In this document: positions 8,552 to 16,796 of the stretch, piece by piece | Position numbering within the stretch: position 1 is the stretch's first letter | How the letters are laid out: the number at the start of each line of letters is the position of its first letter | Assembly: GCA_964423345.1 (NCBI GenBank) | Contig: CAYREV010000011.1 | Coordinates: 1-64,000, forward strand | Source of the DNA: CAYREV01 sp964423345 | Lineage (GTDB): Bacteria; Bacteroidota; Rhodothermia; Balneolales; Balneolaceae | Length of the DNA stretch: 64,000 nucleotides | Direction: 5' to 3' | The notes under the pieces: generated by a model | The model's input: only the letters and a program-made list of their open reading frames with translations | What the model was told of the DNA's origin: nothing | The model's database searches: none | Program-made: the position numbers and the translations under genes

Positions 8552-9657
8552 GAAAGATCCAGCATACGGCCGAGGGCCTTCAGTGCATAGTCCCGTACCT
8601 CCGGTTCAACGGTAATCCGGTTGACCACCTCTCCCTCTTCCAGTTTTTCAAGGGCCCACAGCAGGTGGGGGAGGTCGATACGGTTCATCGTGAGGCAGGG
8701 ACACATGAAAGGGTTGAGGGAGACGATATGCTTGTCGGGATGCTCGTTGATGATGCGGTTGACCAGGTTCATCTCGGTGCCGATGGCCCACCTGGATCCT
8801 GCCGGGGCACTCTCAATGGTGGTGATGATATCGTTGGTCGAGCCCGAATAGTCGGAAGCCTGAACGACATCGTAGGTGCATTCGGGGTGGACGATAATAT
8901 TGATGTCGGGGTCTTTCTCCCGCAGGTTGGCAACATGCTTGATGTTGAACTTCTCATGTACCGAACAGTGTCCCTTCCACAGTATTACCCTGGCCTTCCG
9001 AAGGTCGCCTTCGCATTCAAACCGCTCCTCAATTGGGTCCCATACCGCCATTTGGTCCAGCGGGATCCCCAGCTCGTAAGCGGTGTTTCGTCCCAGGTGC
9101 TGGTCGGGCAGGAAGAGGATACGCTCTTTCCGTTCAAAAGCCCATCGGATAATATCCAGGCAGTTGGAAGAGGTGGTGGTGGACCCGCCCCGTTTGCCTA
9201 CAAAGGCTTTTATGGCCGCCGTGGAATTCACATAGGTCAGCGGCATAATGGTATCGCCGAAGGTATCGGTCATCACTTCCCAGCCTTTTACGGTCTGGTC
9301 GATATCGGCCATATCAGCCATCGAGCATCCGGCGCGCATATCCGGCAGGATGACCTTCTGGTGGTCGTCGGTCAGCATGTCGGCCGTCTCCGCCATAAAG
9401 TGAACACCGCAGAAGACGATGTACTCCGCTTCCTTGTTGGAGGCCGATATCTGTGCCAGCTTGAGTGAGTCGCCACGGGCGTCCGAAAACCGGATCACTT
9501 CATCTTTCTGGTAGTGGTGGCCCGGTATAAACAGGCGGGTGCCGAAAGAGGATTTGATTCGGCGAACACGCTCTTCCATCTCTTCGGTTTCCATTTCCCG
9601 GTACCGTTCGGGCAGGGTTAGCTGTTCGTCGGTTTCAAATACGTCTAAAACTTCCAT
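8548..9657 (-). CDS. nadA: Quinolinate synthase NadA
   Basis: This 369-residue protein is the long, Bacillus-like form. It condenses iminoaspartate with dihydroxyacetone phosphate to quinolinate using a [4Fe-4S] cluster. The three cluster cysteines are C111 (MRAGCSM), C231 (KGHCSVH) and one of C319/C321 (FMCPCLTM), matching positions 110, 230 and 320 reported for B. subtilis. It lies 63 bases downstream of nadC on the same strand, so the two form an operon. No nadB (aspartate oxidase) is in the window, so the iminoaspartate source must be elsewhere. Confidence 0.97.
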   Translation of the reverse strand: MEVLDVFETDEQLTLPERYREMETEEMEERVRRIKSSFGTRLFIPGHHYQKDEVIRFSDARGDSLKLAQISASNKEAEYIVFCGVHFMAETADMLTDDHQKVILPDMRAGCSMADMADIDQTVKGWEVMTDTFGDTIMPLTYVNSTAAIKAFVGKRGGSTTTSSNCLDIIRWAFERKERILFLPDQHLGRNTAYELGIPLDQMAVWDPIEERFECEGDLRKARVILWKGHCSVHEKFNIKHVANLREKDPDINIIVHPECTYDVVQASDYSGSTNDIITTIESAPAGSRWAIGTEMNLVNRIINEHPDKHIVSLNPFMCPCLTMNRIDLPHLLWALEKLEEGEVVNRITVEPEVRDYALKALGRMLDLS

Positions 9658-9720
9658 GAGTCGATCCTTTCTTGGATTTTAAAACGGCCCCGATCTCCAG
9701 GGTGGCCGGGACCTTGATTG

Positions 9721-10551
9721 TCATTCAATGTTAAAACTGATATCCAGGGCCTTCACCGTGTGGGTGAGGAAGCCCAGGGAGATATAGTCGACGCCGGTTC
9801 CGGCGTAACCGCCGATGGTATGGAGGGTGATGCCTCCCGACACCTCGGTGATGATTCCGTCGGGCACCAGTTCGGCCAGTTGCCTGACTTCTTCGGGGCT
9901 CCGATTGTCAAACATAATAATATCTGCCCCGGCTTCGACAGCCTCCAGTACCTGGGTACGGTTCTCCGCTTCCACTTCGATGCGGACCATCGGGCCTATC
10001 TGTTCCCGTATGCGTGCTACGGCCCGGCCGATACCGCCGGCGGCGGTAATGTGATTGTCCTTGACCATGACGCCATCATCCAGCCGGTACCGGTGATTGA
10101 ATCCACCGCCGCACCGGACGGCATACTTCTGCAGCATCCGGAGCCCGGGCAGGGTCTTGCGGGTATCACACACGCGGATAGTGGGATCGTTCAACGCCTC
10201 AACGGCCTGTTTTGTTGCGGTCGCAATACCGCTCAGATGCTGCAGGAGGTTGAGGATCACCCGTTCGCCCTGCAACAGCGCAGCGGTCGGCCCCTTGACT
10301 TTGGCTATTTCGGTACCCTCCTGAAGGGTGTCTCCCTCTTCGAGGTGAGAGGTAATTTCGACGTCTCCGCCCAGCAGTCCGTAGGCTTTCTCCATGACCG
10401 GAAGACCGGCAAGCACGCCGGCTGCCTTGGCGGTAAAGAGGCCCGTGGAATAATGGTCCTTGTCAAATATAGCAGTAGTTATTAATCCTCCGAAACCCAG
10501 GTCTTCATTCAGGGCTTTCCTGAGAATGCTTTCCAGCTGAATGGTGTTCAT
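9721..10551 (-). CDS. nadC: Nicotinate-nucleotide pyrophosphorylase (quinolinate phosphoribosyltransferase)
   Basis: The product converts quinolinate and PRPP to nicotinate mononucleotide, the step after NadA. Family motifs include NEDLGFGGLITTAIF near the start, HLSGIATAT, the CDTRKTLPGLR segment that binds quinolinate, GGGFNHRYRLDDGVMVKDNH, and the C-terminal SGGITLHTI. The ATG at 10551 gives 276 residues and the usual N-terminus (MNTIQLESIL). An upstream in-frame ATG at 10593 adds 14 untypical residues. It is followed by nadA and is divergent from the nifS-like gene. Confidence 0.96.
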   Translation of the reverse strand: MNTIQLESILRKALNEDLGFGGLITTAIFDKDHYSTGLFTAKAAGVLAGLPVMEKAYGLLGGDVEITSHLEEGDTLQEGTEIAKVKGPTAALLQGERVILNLLQHLSGIATATKQAVEALNDPTIRVCDTRKTLPGLRMLQKYAVRCGGGFNHRYRLDDGVMVKDNHITAAGGIGRAVARIREQIGPMVRIEVEAENRTQVLEAVEAGADIIMFDNRSPEEVRQLAELVPDGIITEVSGGITLHTIGGYAGTGVDYISLGFLTHTVKALDISFNIE

Positions 10552-10665
10552 TATGGGATAATATTCAATGGGATAAATCAGGCTGCCGGTCAAAATGACT
10601 TCTGCAGCTAAATGCCTATATTTCAGGGCTGAAGATACAAATATTTAAAGAGTAAGTTTAATGAT

Positions 10666-11811
10666 ATGATCTACCTCGATTACGCGGCGACCACCCCGAT
10701 GAGCGACGAAGCTATAGAGATGTACGGGAAAGTTGCGGAAGCCTATACCGGAAATGCCAGCAGTATACACGATTACGGCTCGTCGGCCGAAAAGGTCATT
10801 GACACCAGCCGGGAGCATATCGCCGGCTACTTGAATGCCATTCCCCGGGGACTCTTTTTTACGGGCAGCGGCAGCGAGGCGAACAACCTGGCACTCCGTT
10901 CCCTTGCGCTGGCTAACCGTGAAAAGGGAAGCCATATTATCACAACGGCTGCCGAGCATTCCAGTGTCAGGTATACGATGAAGGTGCTGCAGAAGGAAGG
11001 TTTTGAAATTACCGAGGTGCCGCTTGACGACGAAGGGAGAGTGGATCCCGATGAGCTGAAGCAATGCATCCGCCCCGACACCATTCTGGCTTCCATCCAT
11101 CACGGCAACTCCGAGATCGGTACGGTGCAGCCGGCCCAAACGATTGGAAAGCTGTTGAAGGAGCACGAAGTACTCTACCACAGTGACTGTGTGCAGACCT
11201 TTGGGAAGATAGCCGTCGACGTTGAAGCTTTTCAAATGGATGCGATCTCCATTTCCGCCCATAAAATATACGGGCCCAAGGGCGTGGGGGCGGCCTATAT
11301 CGATCCTTCGGCACGGTGGCGGCCCACCCTGCCGGGGACCACGCAGGAGAGGGGGTTCAGGCCGGGGACGGTGAACACGGCCGGAGTGGCATCTTTCATG
11401 AAGGCAGCCGAACAGGTGATGGAAGGGCGGGAAGGCGAAGCCGAGAGGGAACGGGAGCTGCGCAGGCACCTGATCGAAGAGCTGCGGTCGATGCCTTATG
11501 ACATAACGATTGAAGGACCCGAAAAGGGGGGATTACCCAACATCCTGGGTATGCGCATTCACGGCATGGAGGGGCAGTACGCCATGTTGGAGTGCAACCG
11601 CAAGGGCCTGGCCATCTCTACGGGCAGTGCCTGTTCGGTCGGCACCGAAAAGGCTTCGGCCAGCATGAGAGCCCTGGGCCGGGATACACAAGAAGGCAGG
11701 GAGTTTATACGTTTATCGCTGGGCAGGCATACAACCGATGAGGATATCGAACGGGCTGTGGAAATTTTAACGGGCGTCTTGACCGCGCATTTTGAGATGG
11801 TTAAGCTCTGA
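10666..11811 (+). CDS. Cysteine desulfurase, NifS/IscS family
   Basis: A PLP enzyme of 381 residues that moves sulfur from cysteine to a carrier or Fe-S scaffold. It shows YLDYAATTP at the start, H98 (AEHSS) stacking on PLP, Lys200 (SAHKIYGPKG) forming the Schiff base, and catalytic C323 in STGSACSVG on the mobile loop. Sitting divergently beside nadC-nadA recalls the Bacillus arrangement in which a NifS-like enzyme serves the NadA cluster. That link is inference. No scaffold protein gene is adjacent. Confidence 0.95.
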   Translation: MIYLDYAATTPMSDEAIEMYGKVAEAYTGNASSIHDYGSSAEKVIDTSREHIAGYLNAIPRGLFFTGSGSEANNLALRSLALANREKGSHIITTAAEHSSVRYTMKVLQKEGFEITEVPLDDEGRVDPDELKQCIRPDTILASIHHGNSEIGTVQPAQTIGKLLKEHEVLYHSDCVQTFGKIAVDVEAFQMDAISISAHKIYGPKGVGAAYIDPSARWRPTLPGTTQERGFRPGTVNTAGVASFMKAAEQVMEGREGEAERERELRRHLIEELRSMPYDITIEGPEKGGLPNILGMRIHGMEGQYAMLECNRKGLAISTGSACSVGTEKASASMRALGRDTQEGREFIRLSLGRHTTDEDIERAVEILTGVLTAHFEMVKL

Positions 11812-11944
11812 TGATCCGTTGTAAACGGACGTTTGGCAACTGGTGAATAACCTAAAACAGGTGTTGGACGGTGACCGACGACCCGGTTGAAACCCCGGCC
11901 GGCGGTCTCGGGCAACATCTGATAACATACATACACTTATACCT

Positions 11945-12532
11945 ATGAAGCTTTTAAAGAACATAACCGTATCGGCCTTCCTGCTGCTACTGATGGGAGG
12001 TATCTCCCTGCAGACGGCGTCGGCCCAGGGACCAACACTCTCCAAGGTGACCTTGACCGAATACAGCGATTACCAGTGTCCCGCCTGTGCCTATTTCCAT
12101 CCCATTGTTGACAGCCTCAAGAAGACATTCGGGGGACAGCTCAAGGTCAACTTCAGGTATTACCCGCTGAACAGCCATCAATATGCGGCCCTTGCGGCAC
12201 GGGCGGCCGAAGCGGCAAGGCAACAGGGAGCGTTTTACGCCATGCACAGCATGCTGTTTGAAAACCAGCAGCAGTGGGCTTCTTCGGCTAACCCGCAGGC
12301 TGCCTTTATCAACTACGCCAGGAAGATCGGCCTGGATGTCGGGCAGTTCAAAGAGGATTTGAATGCCGCCGAGACGCAGCGGGCCGTGATGGAAGAAAAG
12401 AAAGAAGGCCGGCAGATGGGGGTCAATTCCACTCCCACTTTCTTCATCAACGGTTCGAAGGTAAACCGGAACCCGCCTACGTTCAAAGACTTCAAGGCAC
12501 TGATCGAGAGCTATATACAGGAGGGAAGCTAA
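11945..12532 (+). CDS. DsbA-family thiol-disulfide oxidoreductase, exported
   Basis: The 195 residues have a Sec signal peptide with cleavage probably after TASA (about residue 27). A thioredoxin fold follows with the redox pair C45-P-A-C48 in SDYQCPACAYF. The helical insert and the C-terminal cis-Pro loop (VNSTPTFFING) are those of the DsbA/DSBA-thioredoxin (Thioredoxin_4) group. It would oxidise or isomerise disulfides in the periplasm. It runs one base into the gamma-carbonic anhydrase gene, so the two are cotranscribed. No DsbB or VKOR partner is nearby. Confidence 0.9.
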   Translation: MKLLKNITVSAFLLLLMGGISLQTASAQGPTLSKVTLTEYSDYQCPACAYFHPIVDSLKKTFGGQLKVNFRYYPLNSHQYAALAARAAEAARQQGAFYAMHSMLFENQQQWASSANPQAAFINYARKIGLDVGQFKEDLNAAETQRAVMEEKKEGRQMGVNSTPTFFINGSKVNRNPPTFKDFKALIESYIQEGS

Positions 12533-12533
12533 A

Positions 12534-13082
12534 ATGATATACGAGTTTTTGGATAGGAGTCCCCGCTTCGATGATACCGTATTCATTGCACCCAGTGCCG
12601 ACATCATCGGCGATGTCACGCTGGGAAGCGAAAGCAGCGTGTGGTTTAACGTGACCATCCGGGGAGATGTCAACTGGATTGAGATAGGAGACCGGTCGAA
12701 TATACAGGACAATACCTGCATCCATGTGATGAACCAGACCGGCCCCACAAAAATTGGGGACGAGGTTACGGTAGGGCACAGTGCGATGATTCACGGCTGT
12801 ACCGTCAAGGACCGTGTGCTGGTAGGCATACAGGCTACCATTCTGGATGAGGCCGTAGTGGAGTCGGATGTGATCATAGCGGCCGGTACCCTGGTGCCTC
12901 CGGGAATGCGGCTGGAATCGGGATATATGTATATGGGGACCCCCGCGAAGAAGAAACGCAAGCTAACCGACGAGGAACTGGCTTCCATCCCCAAATATGC
13001 GGAAAATTATGTGAAGTACTCCCGGGCATACCGGCAGAAGGATACCTACGATGAAAACCCCTTCTATCAACCCAAAGATTGA
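12534..13082 (+). CDS. Gamma-carbonic anhydrase family protein (YrdA/PaaY-like)
   Basis: A left-handed beta-helix protein of 182 residues made of hexapeptide repeats (from about 17 to 130). The three metal histidines of gamma-carbonic anhydrases fit H64, H82 and H87. The spacing H64-x17-H82-x4-H87 is that of the YrdA/PaaY branch, and these proteins are usually trimeric. Activity as a carbonic anhydrase is not proven for many relatives. It follows the DsbA-like gene immediately and ends before the repeat-bearing intergenic region. Confidence 0.9.
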   Translation: MIYEFLDRSPRFDDTVFIAPSADIIGDVTLGSESSVWFNVTIRGDVNWIEIGDRSNIQDNTCIHVMNQTGPTKIGDEVTVGHSAMIHGCTVKDRVLVGIQATILDEAVVESDVIIAAGTLVPPGMRLESGYMYMGTPAKKKRKLTDEELASIPKYAENYVKYSRAYRQKDTYDENPFYQPKD

Positions 13083-13093
13083 TTATTGAAGGC

Positions 13094-13164
13094 CTGCCGC
13101 GGGGGCCCATTCAACTTTAAAGTCTCCCGGGCTCCCTCGCGGCAGCTCCGGCGACCAGGCCTTC
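13094..13164. repeat. Intergenic hairpin containing copy 1 of a dispersed repeat
   Basis: Positions 13131-13164 match 33660-33693 at 31 of 34 bases, both in intergenic DNA after a plus-strand gene. CTGCCGCG (13094-13101) pairs with CGCGGCAG (13138-13145), and the stem can be lengthened with bulges, so the copy sits in a folded region. Short AACCTTT repeats follow at about 13171-13190. It may be a REP-like or decayed mobile sequence. Confidence 0.6.
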
Positions 13165-13197
13165 AGCCTGCAACCTTTAACCTTTAACCCTTTTGGC

Positions 13198-14328
13198 TTG
13201 TCCGGAATTTACCTACATATCCCTTTCTGCAAACAGGCCTGTTCCTACTGCGATTTCTACTTCGTGACGCGCAGGCGGGAACGCGGCTCTTTCGTGGAGC
13301 GCCTTCAGGAGGAAATACACGGCTATAGCGGTACCCCCTATGCGGGGGAGCCGGTGCAAACCATATATTTTGGCGGGGGCACTCCCTCCCTGCTGAGCCC
13401 CGAACAGCTTGAACACATCCTGGATGCGCTGCAAGAGGTGTTTGACCTGCAGCTTGAGGAGGTGACCCTGGAGATGAATCCCGACGATGTCACGGCCGGC
13501 TACCTCCGGTCGTTACGGGAGCTGGGAATCAACCGGGCCAGCATGGGCGTCCAAAGCTTTAAGCCGGAACTGCTGGAAATGATGCACCGGGCGCACAGCC
13601 GGGAGGAAGCCCTCCGGTGCGTGGAGCTGCTGAAGAAGTCGAACTTCAACACTTTTACGGTCGACCTGATTTACGGCAATCCCGGGCAGACCCTCGGGGA
13701 GCTGGAAGAGGATGTGGAACAGCTGCTTTCTTTCGACCCCATGCATATTTCGGCCTACTCCCTGACGATCGAGTCGCGCACCCGCCTGGGCAAACAGGTG
13801 GAGCTGGGCAGGATCGCCCCTCCGGAGGACGACAAGGTGGCCGACCATTTCGACCTGATAAACAGGCGTTTTGCCGAGAAGGGGCTGCACCGTTACGAGG
13901 TGAGCAACTACTGCAAGCCGGGGCACAGGGCTGTTCACAACAGCAGCTACTGGAACCACGGGAATTACCTGGGGCTTGGTCCGGGAGCCCACTCCTTCTG
14001 GTGGGGCAAGGAAGCGGTGCGCTGGGAAAACAGGGCGGATCTTCACTCCTACCTGAAAGATGATTTCGGGGAAGTGAGGGAAAATACCGAGACCCTCGAT
14101 ATGAAGCAGCTGGCCGAGGAACGGCTGATGATGGGGCTCCGCACGCGGGAGGGCGTATCGAGGAGCAAGCTCAAAGAGAAGTACGACTACGAGTTCAGCG
14201 ACCGCCAGCTGGAGTATCTGGAGCGGAGGGAAAAGAAAGGCCTCATAGAAAGTAACGGCTCCGTCAGGTTGACCGACAAGGGTATCAAGATTGCCGATGC
14301 CATCATACTGGATCTTATTACGGTTTGA
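13198..14328 (+). CDS. hemW: Radical SAM heme chaperone HemW
   Basis: HemW is related to coproporphyrinogen oxidase HemN but is thought to insert heme into acceptor proteins. The cluster motif is C11-x3-C15-x2-C18 followed by D19 and F20 (YCDF), the HemW form. GGGTPS and the SMGVQSF segment belong to the SAM barrel. The C-terminal part (RTREGVSRSKLKEKY) is the HemN_C-like domain. The start is TTG at 13198, chosen because it gives the family N-terminus GIYLHIPFCKQ, and no nearby ATG fits. 376 residues is the normal length. Confidence 0.93.
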   Translation: MSGIYLHIPFCKQACSYCDFYFVTRRRERGSFVERLQEEIHGYSGTPYAGEPVQTIYFGGGTPSLLSPEQLEHILDALQEVFDLQLEEVTLEMNPDDVTAGYLRSLRELGINRASMGVQSFKPELLEMMHRAHSREEALRCVELLKKSNFNTFTVDLIYGNPGQTLGELEEDVEQLLSFDPMHISAYSLTIESRTRLGKQVELGRIAPPEDDKVADHFDLINRRFAEKGLHRYEVSNYCKPGHRAVHNSSYWNHGNYLGLGPGAHSFWWGKEAVRWENRADLHSYLKDDFGEVRENTETLDMKQLAEERLMMGLRTREGVSRSKLKEKYDYEFSDRQLEYLERREKKGLIESNGSVRLTDKGIKIADAIILDLITV

Positions 14329-14424
14329 CGACCCTCTATTTACATTGCTTTTTAAGTGCAAATAGGACAACTTTGGAACGGCTAATTGCCTGCTTCTTAA
14401 CGTATTAGAATAGAAGGATAGGAT

Positions 14425-15405
14425 ATGAAAAAAAGCCTGAAAGCTTTCATGAGCGATATGATCGATTATGCGGGGCTATTCCCTCCCGCAGAACTGTCGC
14501 TCGATAAAGCCATATACAATTATGCCGCCTACCGGGAGGGGGCGGAATCCTGGATGCTCTCCCGCTTTATAATCCCCGCCTCAAAGCTGGAAAGGCTGGA
14601 TTCTTACGGAGAGGAACTGTTCAGCGAAGAACAGCCTTTCGCCTTCTCCGTCCTGGGTGGAGGCACCCGGACGGTTTCGGAATTTGAGGAGGAGGTAGAG
14701 GCTGCAAGCGAGGCATGCAGCTCCTTCAGAAGCCGGCACGGGCAGCGGGTGACCACCGAGGTGCTGGAGATGAAGTTGCCGCGGGAGGCGGCCCTTTCGG
14801 GCGATGCCGAACTGGTTGCCGGCCTGCTGGATAAAGCGGTGGATACGCTGACGGCAGCGCCGTCGGGAGTGCGTGCCCTCTTTGTGGAGGGGTTGTTTGA
14901 AGAGAGCTGGAAGAAGGATATGGAAGCGGTTGCCGGGGGCATATCCGCCCATAACGGGAGGGAGTGCCCGGAACCGTACCTGGGGACCGGCTACAAGCTT
15001 CGCTGCGGAGGGGTGGAAGCCCACATGTTCCCCTCAGCCGAACAGGTGGCCTTTACCCTCAATAGGGCCCGCAAACATGATGTGCCGGTCAAATGTACCG
15101 CCGGACTACACCACCCGGTTCGCCATTACAGCGCAGAGGTCCAGGCCAGGATGCACGGATTCCTGAATGTTTTCGGTGGGGCCATGCTGGCCTATGCCCA
15201 CGACTTCAGTGATGATGAGCTGCTACAGGTGCTGAGCGAAGAGGACCCGGACCACTTTGTGTTTACCGACCAAAGCTTTTCCTGGAAGGATTATTCGGTA
15301 CCGACAGAAACCATTCGCGAACTTCGGGAGGTCGCCCTGATCTCTTACGGCAGCTGCAGCTTTGACGAGCCTCGTGAGGACCTGCAGGGGCTCGGGCTGC
15401 TGTAG
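14425..15405 (+). CDS. Uncharacterised conserved protein upstream of fumarylacetoacetase
   Basis: I do not recognise a characterised family. The 326 residues lack a signal peptide or membrane segments. Striking motifs are MIDYAGLFPPA (12-22), MLSRFIIPASKL (44-55), YKLRCGG (190-196) and VKCTAGLHHPVR (222-233). Alternating strands and helices, with Lys/Arg at strand ends (K191, K223), suggest a TIM-barrel-like enzyme, which is only a guess. An AGGAT-like ribosome site lies before the ATG. The fahA gene follows after 80 bases, so a role in aromatic amino acid breakdown is plausible but unproven. Confidence 0.7.
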   Translation: MKKSLKAFMSDMIDYAGLFPPAELSLDKAIYNYAAYREGAESWMLSRFIIPASKLERLDSYGEELFSEEQPFAFSVLGGGTRTVSEFEEEVEAASEACSSFRSRHGQRVTTEVLEMKLPREAALSGDAELVAGLLDKAVDTLTAAPSGVRALFVEGLFEESWKKDMEAVAGGISAHNGRECPEPYLGTGYKLRCGGVEAHMFPSAEQVAFTLNRARKHDVPVKCTAGLHHPVRHYSAEVQARMHGFLNVFGGAMLAYAHDFSDDELLQVLSEEDPDHFVFTDQSFSWKDYSVPTETIRELREVALISYGSCSFDEPREDLQGLGLL

Positions 15406-15485
15406 AGGTATTCGAAGTGAATTATTGATGGGCCCATGCATGTTGAACATCCACCAGGCAAATTCCAACGCATAAAACGAAGAGG

Positions 15486-16772
15486 ATGCACCCGACCAAC
15501 GATCCAAACCTGACATCATTTATTGACGTAGCCCCCGAATCACATTTTCCAATACAAAACCTTCCCTACGGCGTCTGCCGCTCCAATGAGCGGGGAGAGG
15601 TCTTTATATGCACAGCCATCGGGGAGTATGTGCTTGACCTGGCCGAACTTGAAAGGGCCGGCGTCTTTGATGGCCCCCGCCTCGACGGCAAGAGAGTGTT
15701 TAGCGAACGGACGCTGAATAAGTTTATGGCAATGGACCGGGCTGCCTGGCTGGAGGCGAGAACGACCATAAGCAATCTGTTGAGTGCCGGCGAGCCTGCC
15801 CTCCGCGATAACGAAAGCCTCCGTGAGAAGGTGTTGATACCCCGGGATGAGGTGGAGATGCTTCTGCCCGTGGATATAGGGGATTACACCGACTTCTATT
15901 CTTCCGAGCAGCATGCCCGTAATGTAGGCAGCATGTTTCGGGACCCCGAGAATGCCCTGAAACCCAACTGGAAGCACTTGCCGGTGGGCTACCACGGACG
16001 TGCGAGCTCGGTGGTGGTCAGCGGAACCGACCTGCACCGCCCCAGGGGCCAGGTACTGGGCAGTGACGGGCAGACGCCGGAATTCAGGGCAAGCAGCCTG
16101 CTTGATTTCGAACTGGAGATGGGTTTTCTGACGGGGCAGGGCAACTCGCTGGGAGATCCCATACCGGTGAGCGAGGCGGCCGACCATATTTTCGGACTGA
16201 TGCTGGTCAACGACTGGAGCGCACGCGACATACAGAAGTGGGAGTACCAGCCCCTTGGGCCTTTCCTTGCCAAGAACTGGGCAACTTCCGTCTCCCCCTG
16301 GATTGTGACCCTGGATGCCCTGGAGCCCTTTCGCATCGAGGGACCTGAACAGGATCCGGATCCGCTGCCCTACCTGAAAACGGAGGAGGGGTGGTTCGAC
16401 ATCAGCCTGGAAGTCTACCTGCAGGGGGAAGAGATGGATAAGCCCCACAAAATATGCGACTCAAACTACAGGAACCTCTACTGGAGCATGAACCAGCAGC
16501 TGGCCCACCAGACCGTTACCGGCTGCAATGTGCAAGCCGGCGACCTCTATGCCTCCGGGACCATCAGCGGTAACACCGAAGATTCCTACGGGAGCATGCT
16601 GGAACTGAGCTGGAAGGGAGAAAAGCCGCTGGATTTCCCCAACGGTGAAAAGCGGACGTTCCTGCAGGATGGGGATACCGTCACCATGACCGGCTATGCA
16701 GAAGGGGAAGGCTACCGCGTGGGATTCGGAGAAGTGGCCGGGAAGATTTTGCCGGCTAAAAAGCAGTCGTAA
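15486..16772 (+). CDS. fahA: Fumarylacetoacetase
   Basis: FAH splits fumarylacetoacetate to fumarate and acetoacetate, the last step of tyrosine breakdown. The N-terminal SH3-like domain is about 1-120. The catalytic domain includes YTDFYSSEQHARNVG (with the catalytic H138 in EQHA), PVGYHGRASS, the metal site residues in LLDFELEMGF and VNDWSARDIQKWEYQPLGPF, and SGTISG near the end. 428 residues is the family length. The rest of the tyrosine pathway (Hpd, HmgA) is not in the window. The upstream gene of unknown function is probably cotranscribed. Confidence 0.96.
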   Translation: MHPTNDPNLTSFIDVAPESHFPIQNLPYGVCRSNERGEVFICTAIGEYVLDLAELERAGVFDGPRLDGKRVFSERTLNKFMAMDRAAWLEARTTISNLLSAGEPALRDNESLREKVLIPRDEVEMLLPVDIGDYTDFYSSEQHARNVGSMFRDPENALKPNWKHLPVGYHGRASSVVVSGTDLHRPRGQVLGSDGQTPEFRASSLLDFELEMGFLTGQGNSLGDPIPVSEAADHIFGLMLVNDWSARDIQKWEYQPLGPFLAKNWATSVSPWIVTLDALEPFRIEGPEQDPDPLPYLKTEEGWFDISLEVYLQGEEMDKPHKICDSNYRNLYWSMNQQLAHQTVTGCNVQAGDLYASGTISGNTEDSYGSMLELSWKGEKPLDFPNGEKRTFLQDGDTVTMTGYAEGEGYRVGFGEVAGKILPAKKQS

Positions 16773-16796
16773 GCAGTACGTATAAAGTACCTTGGC

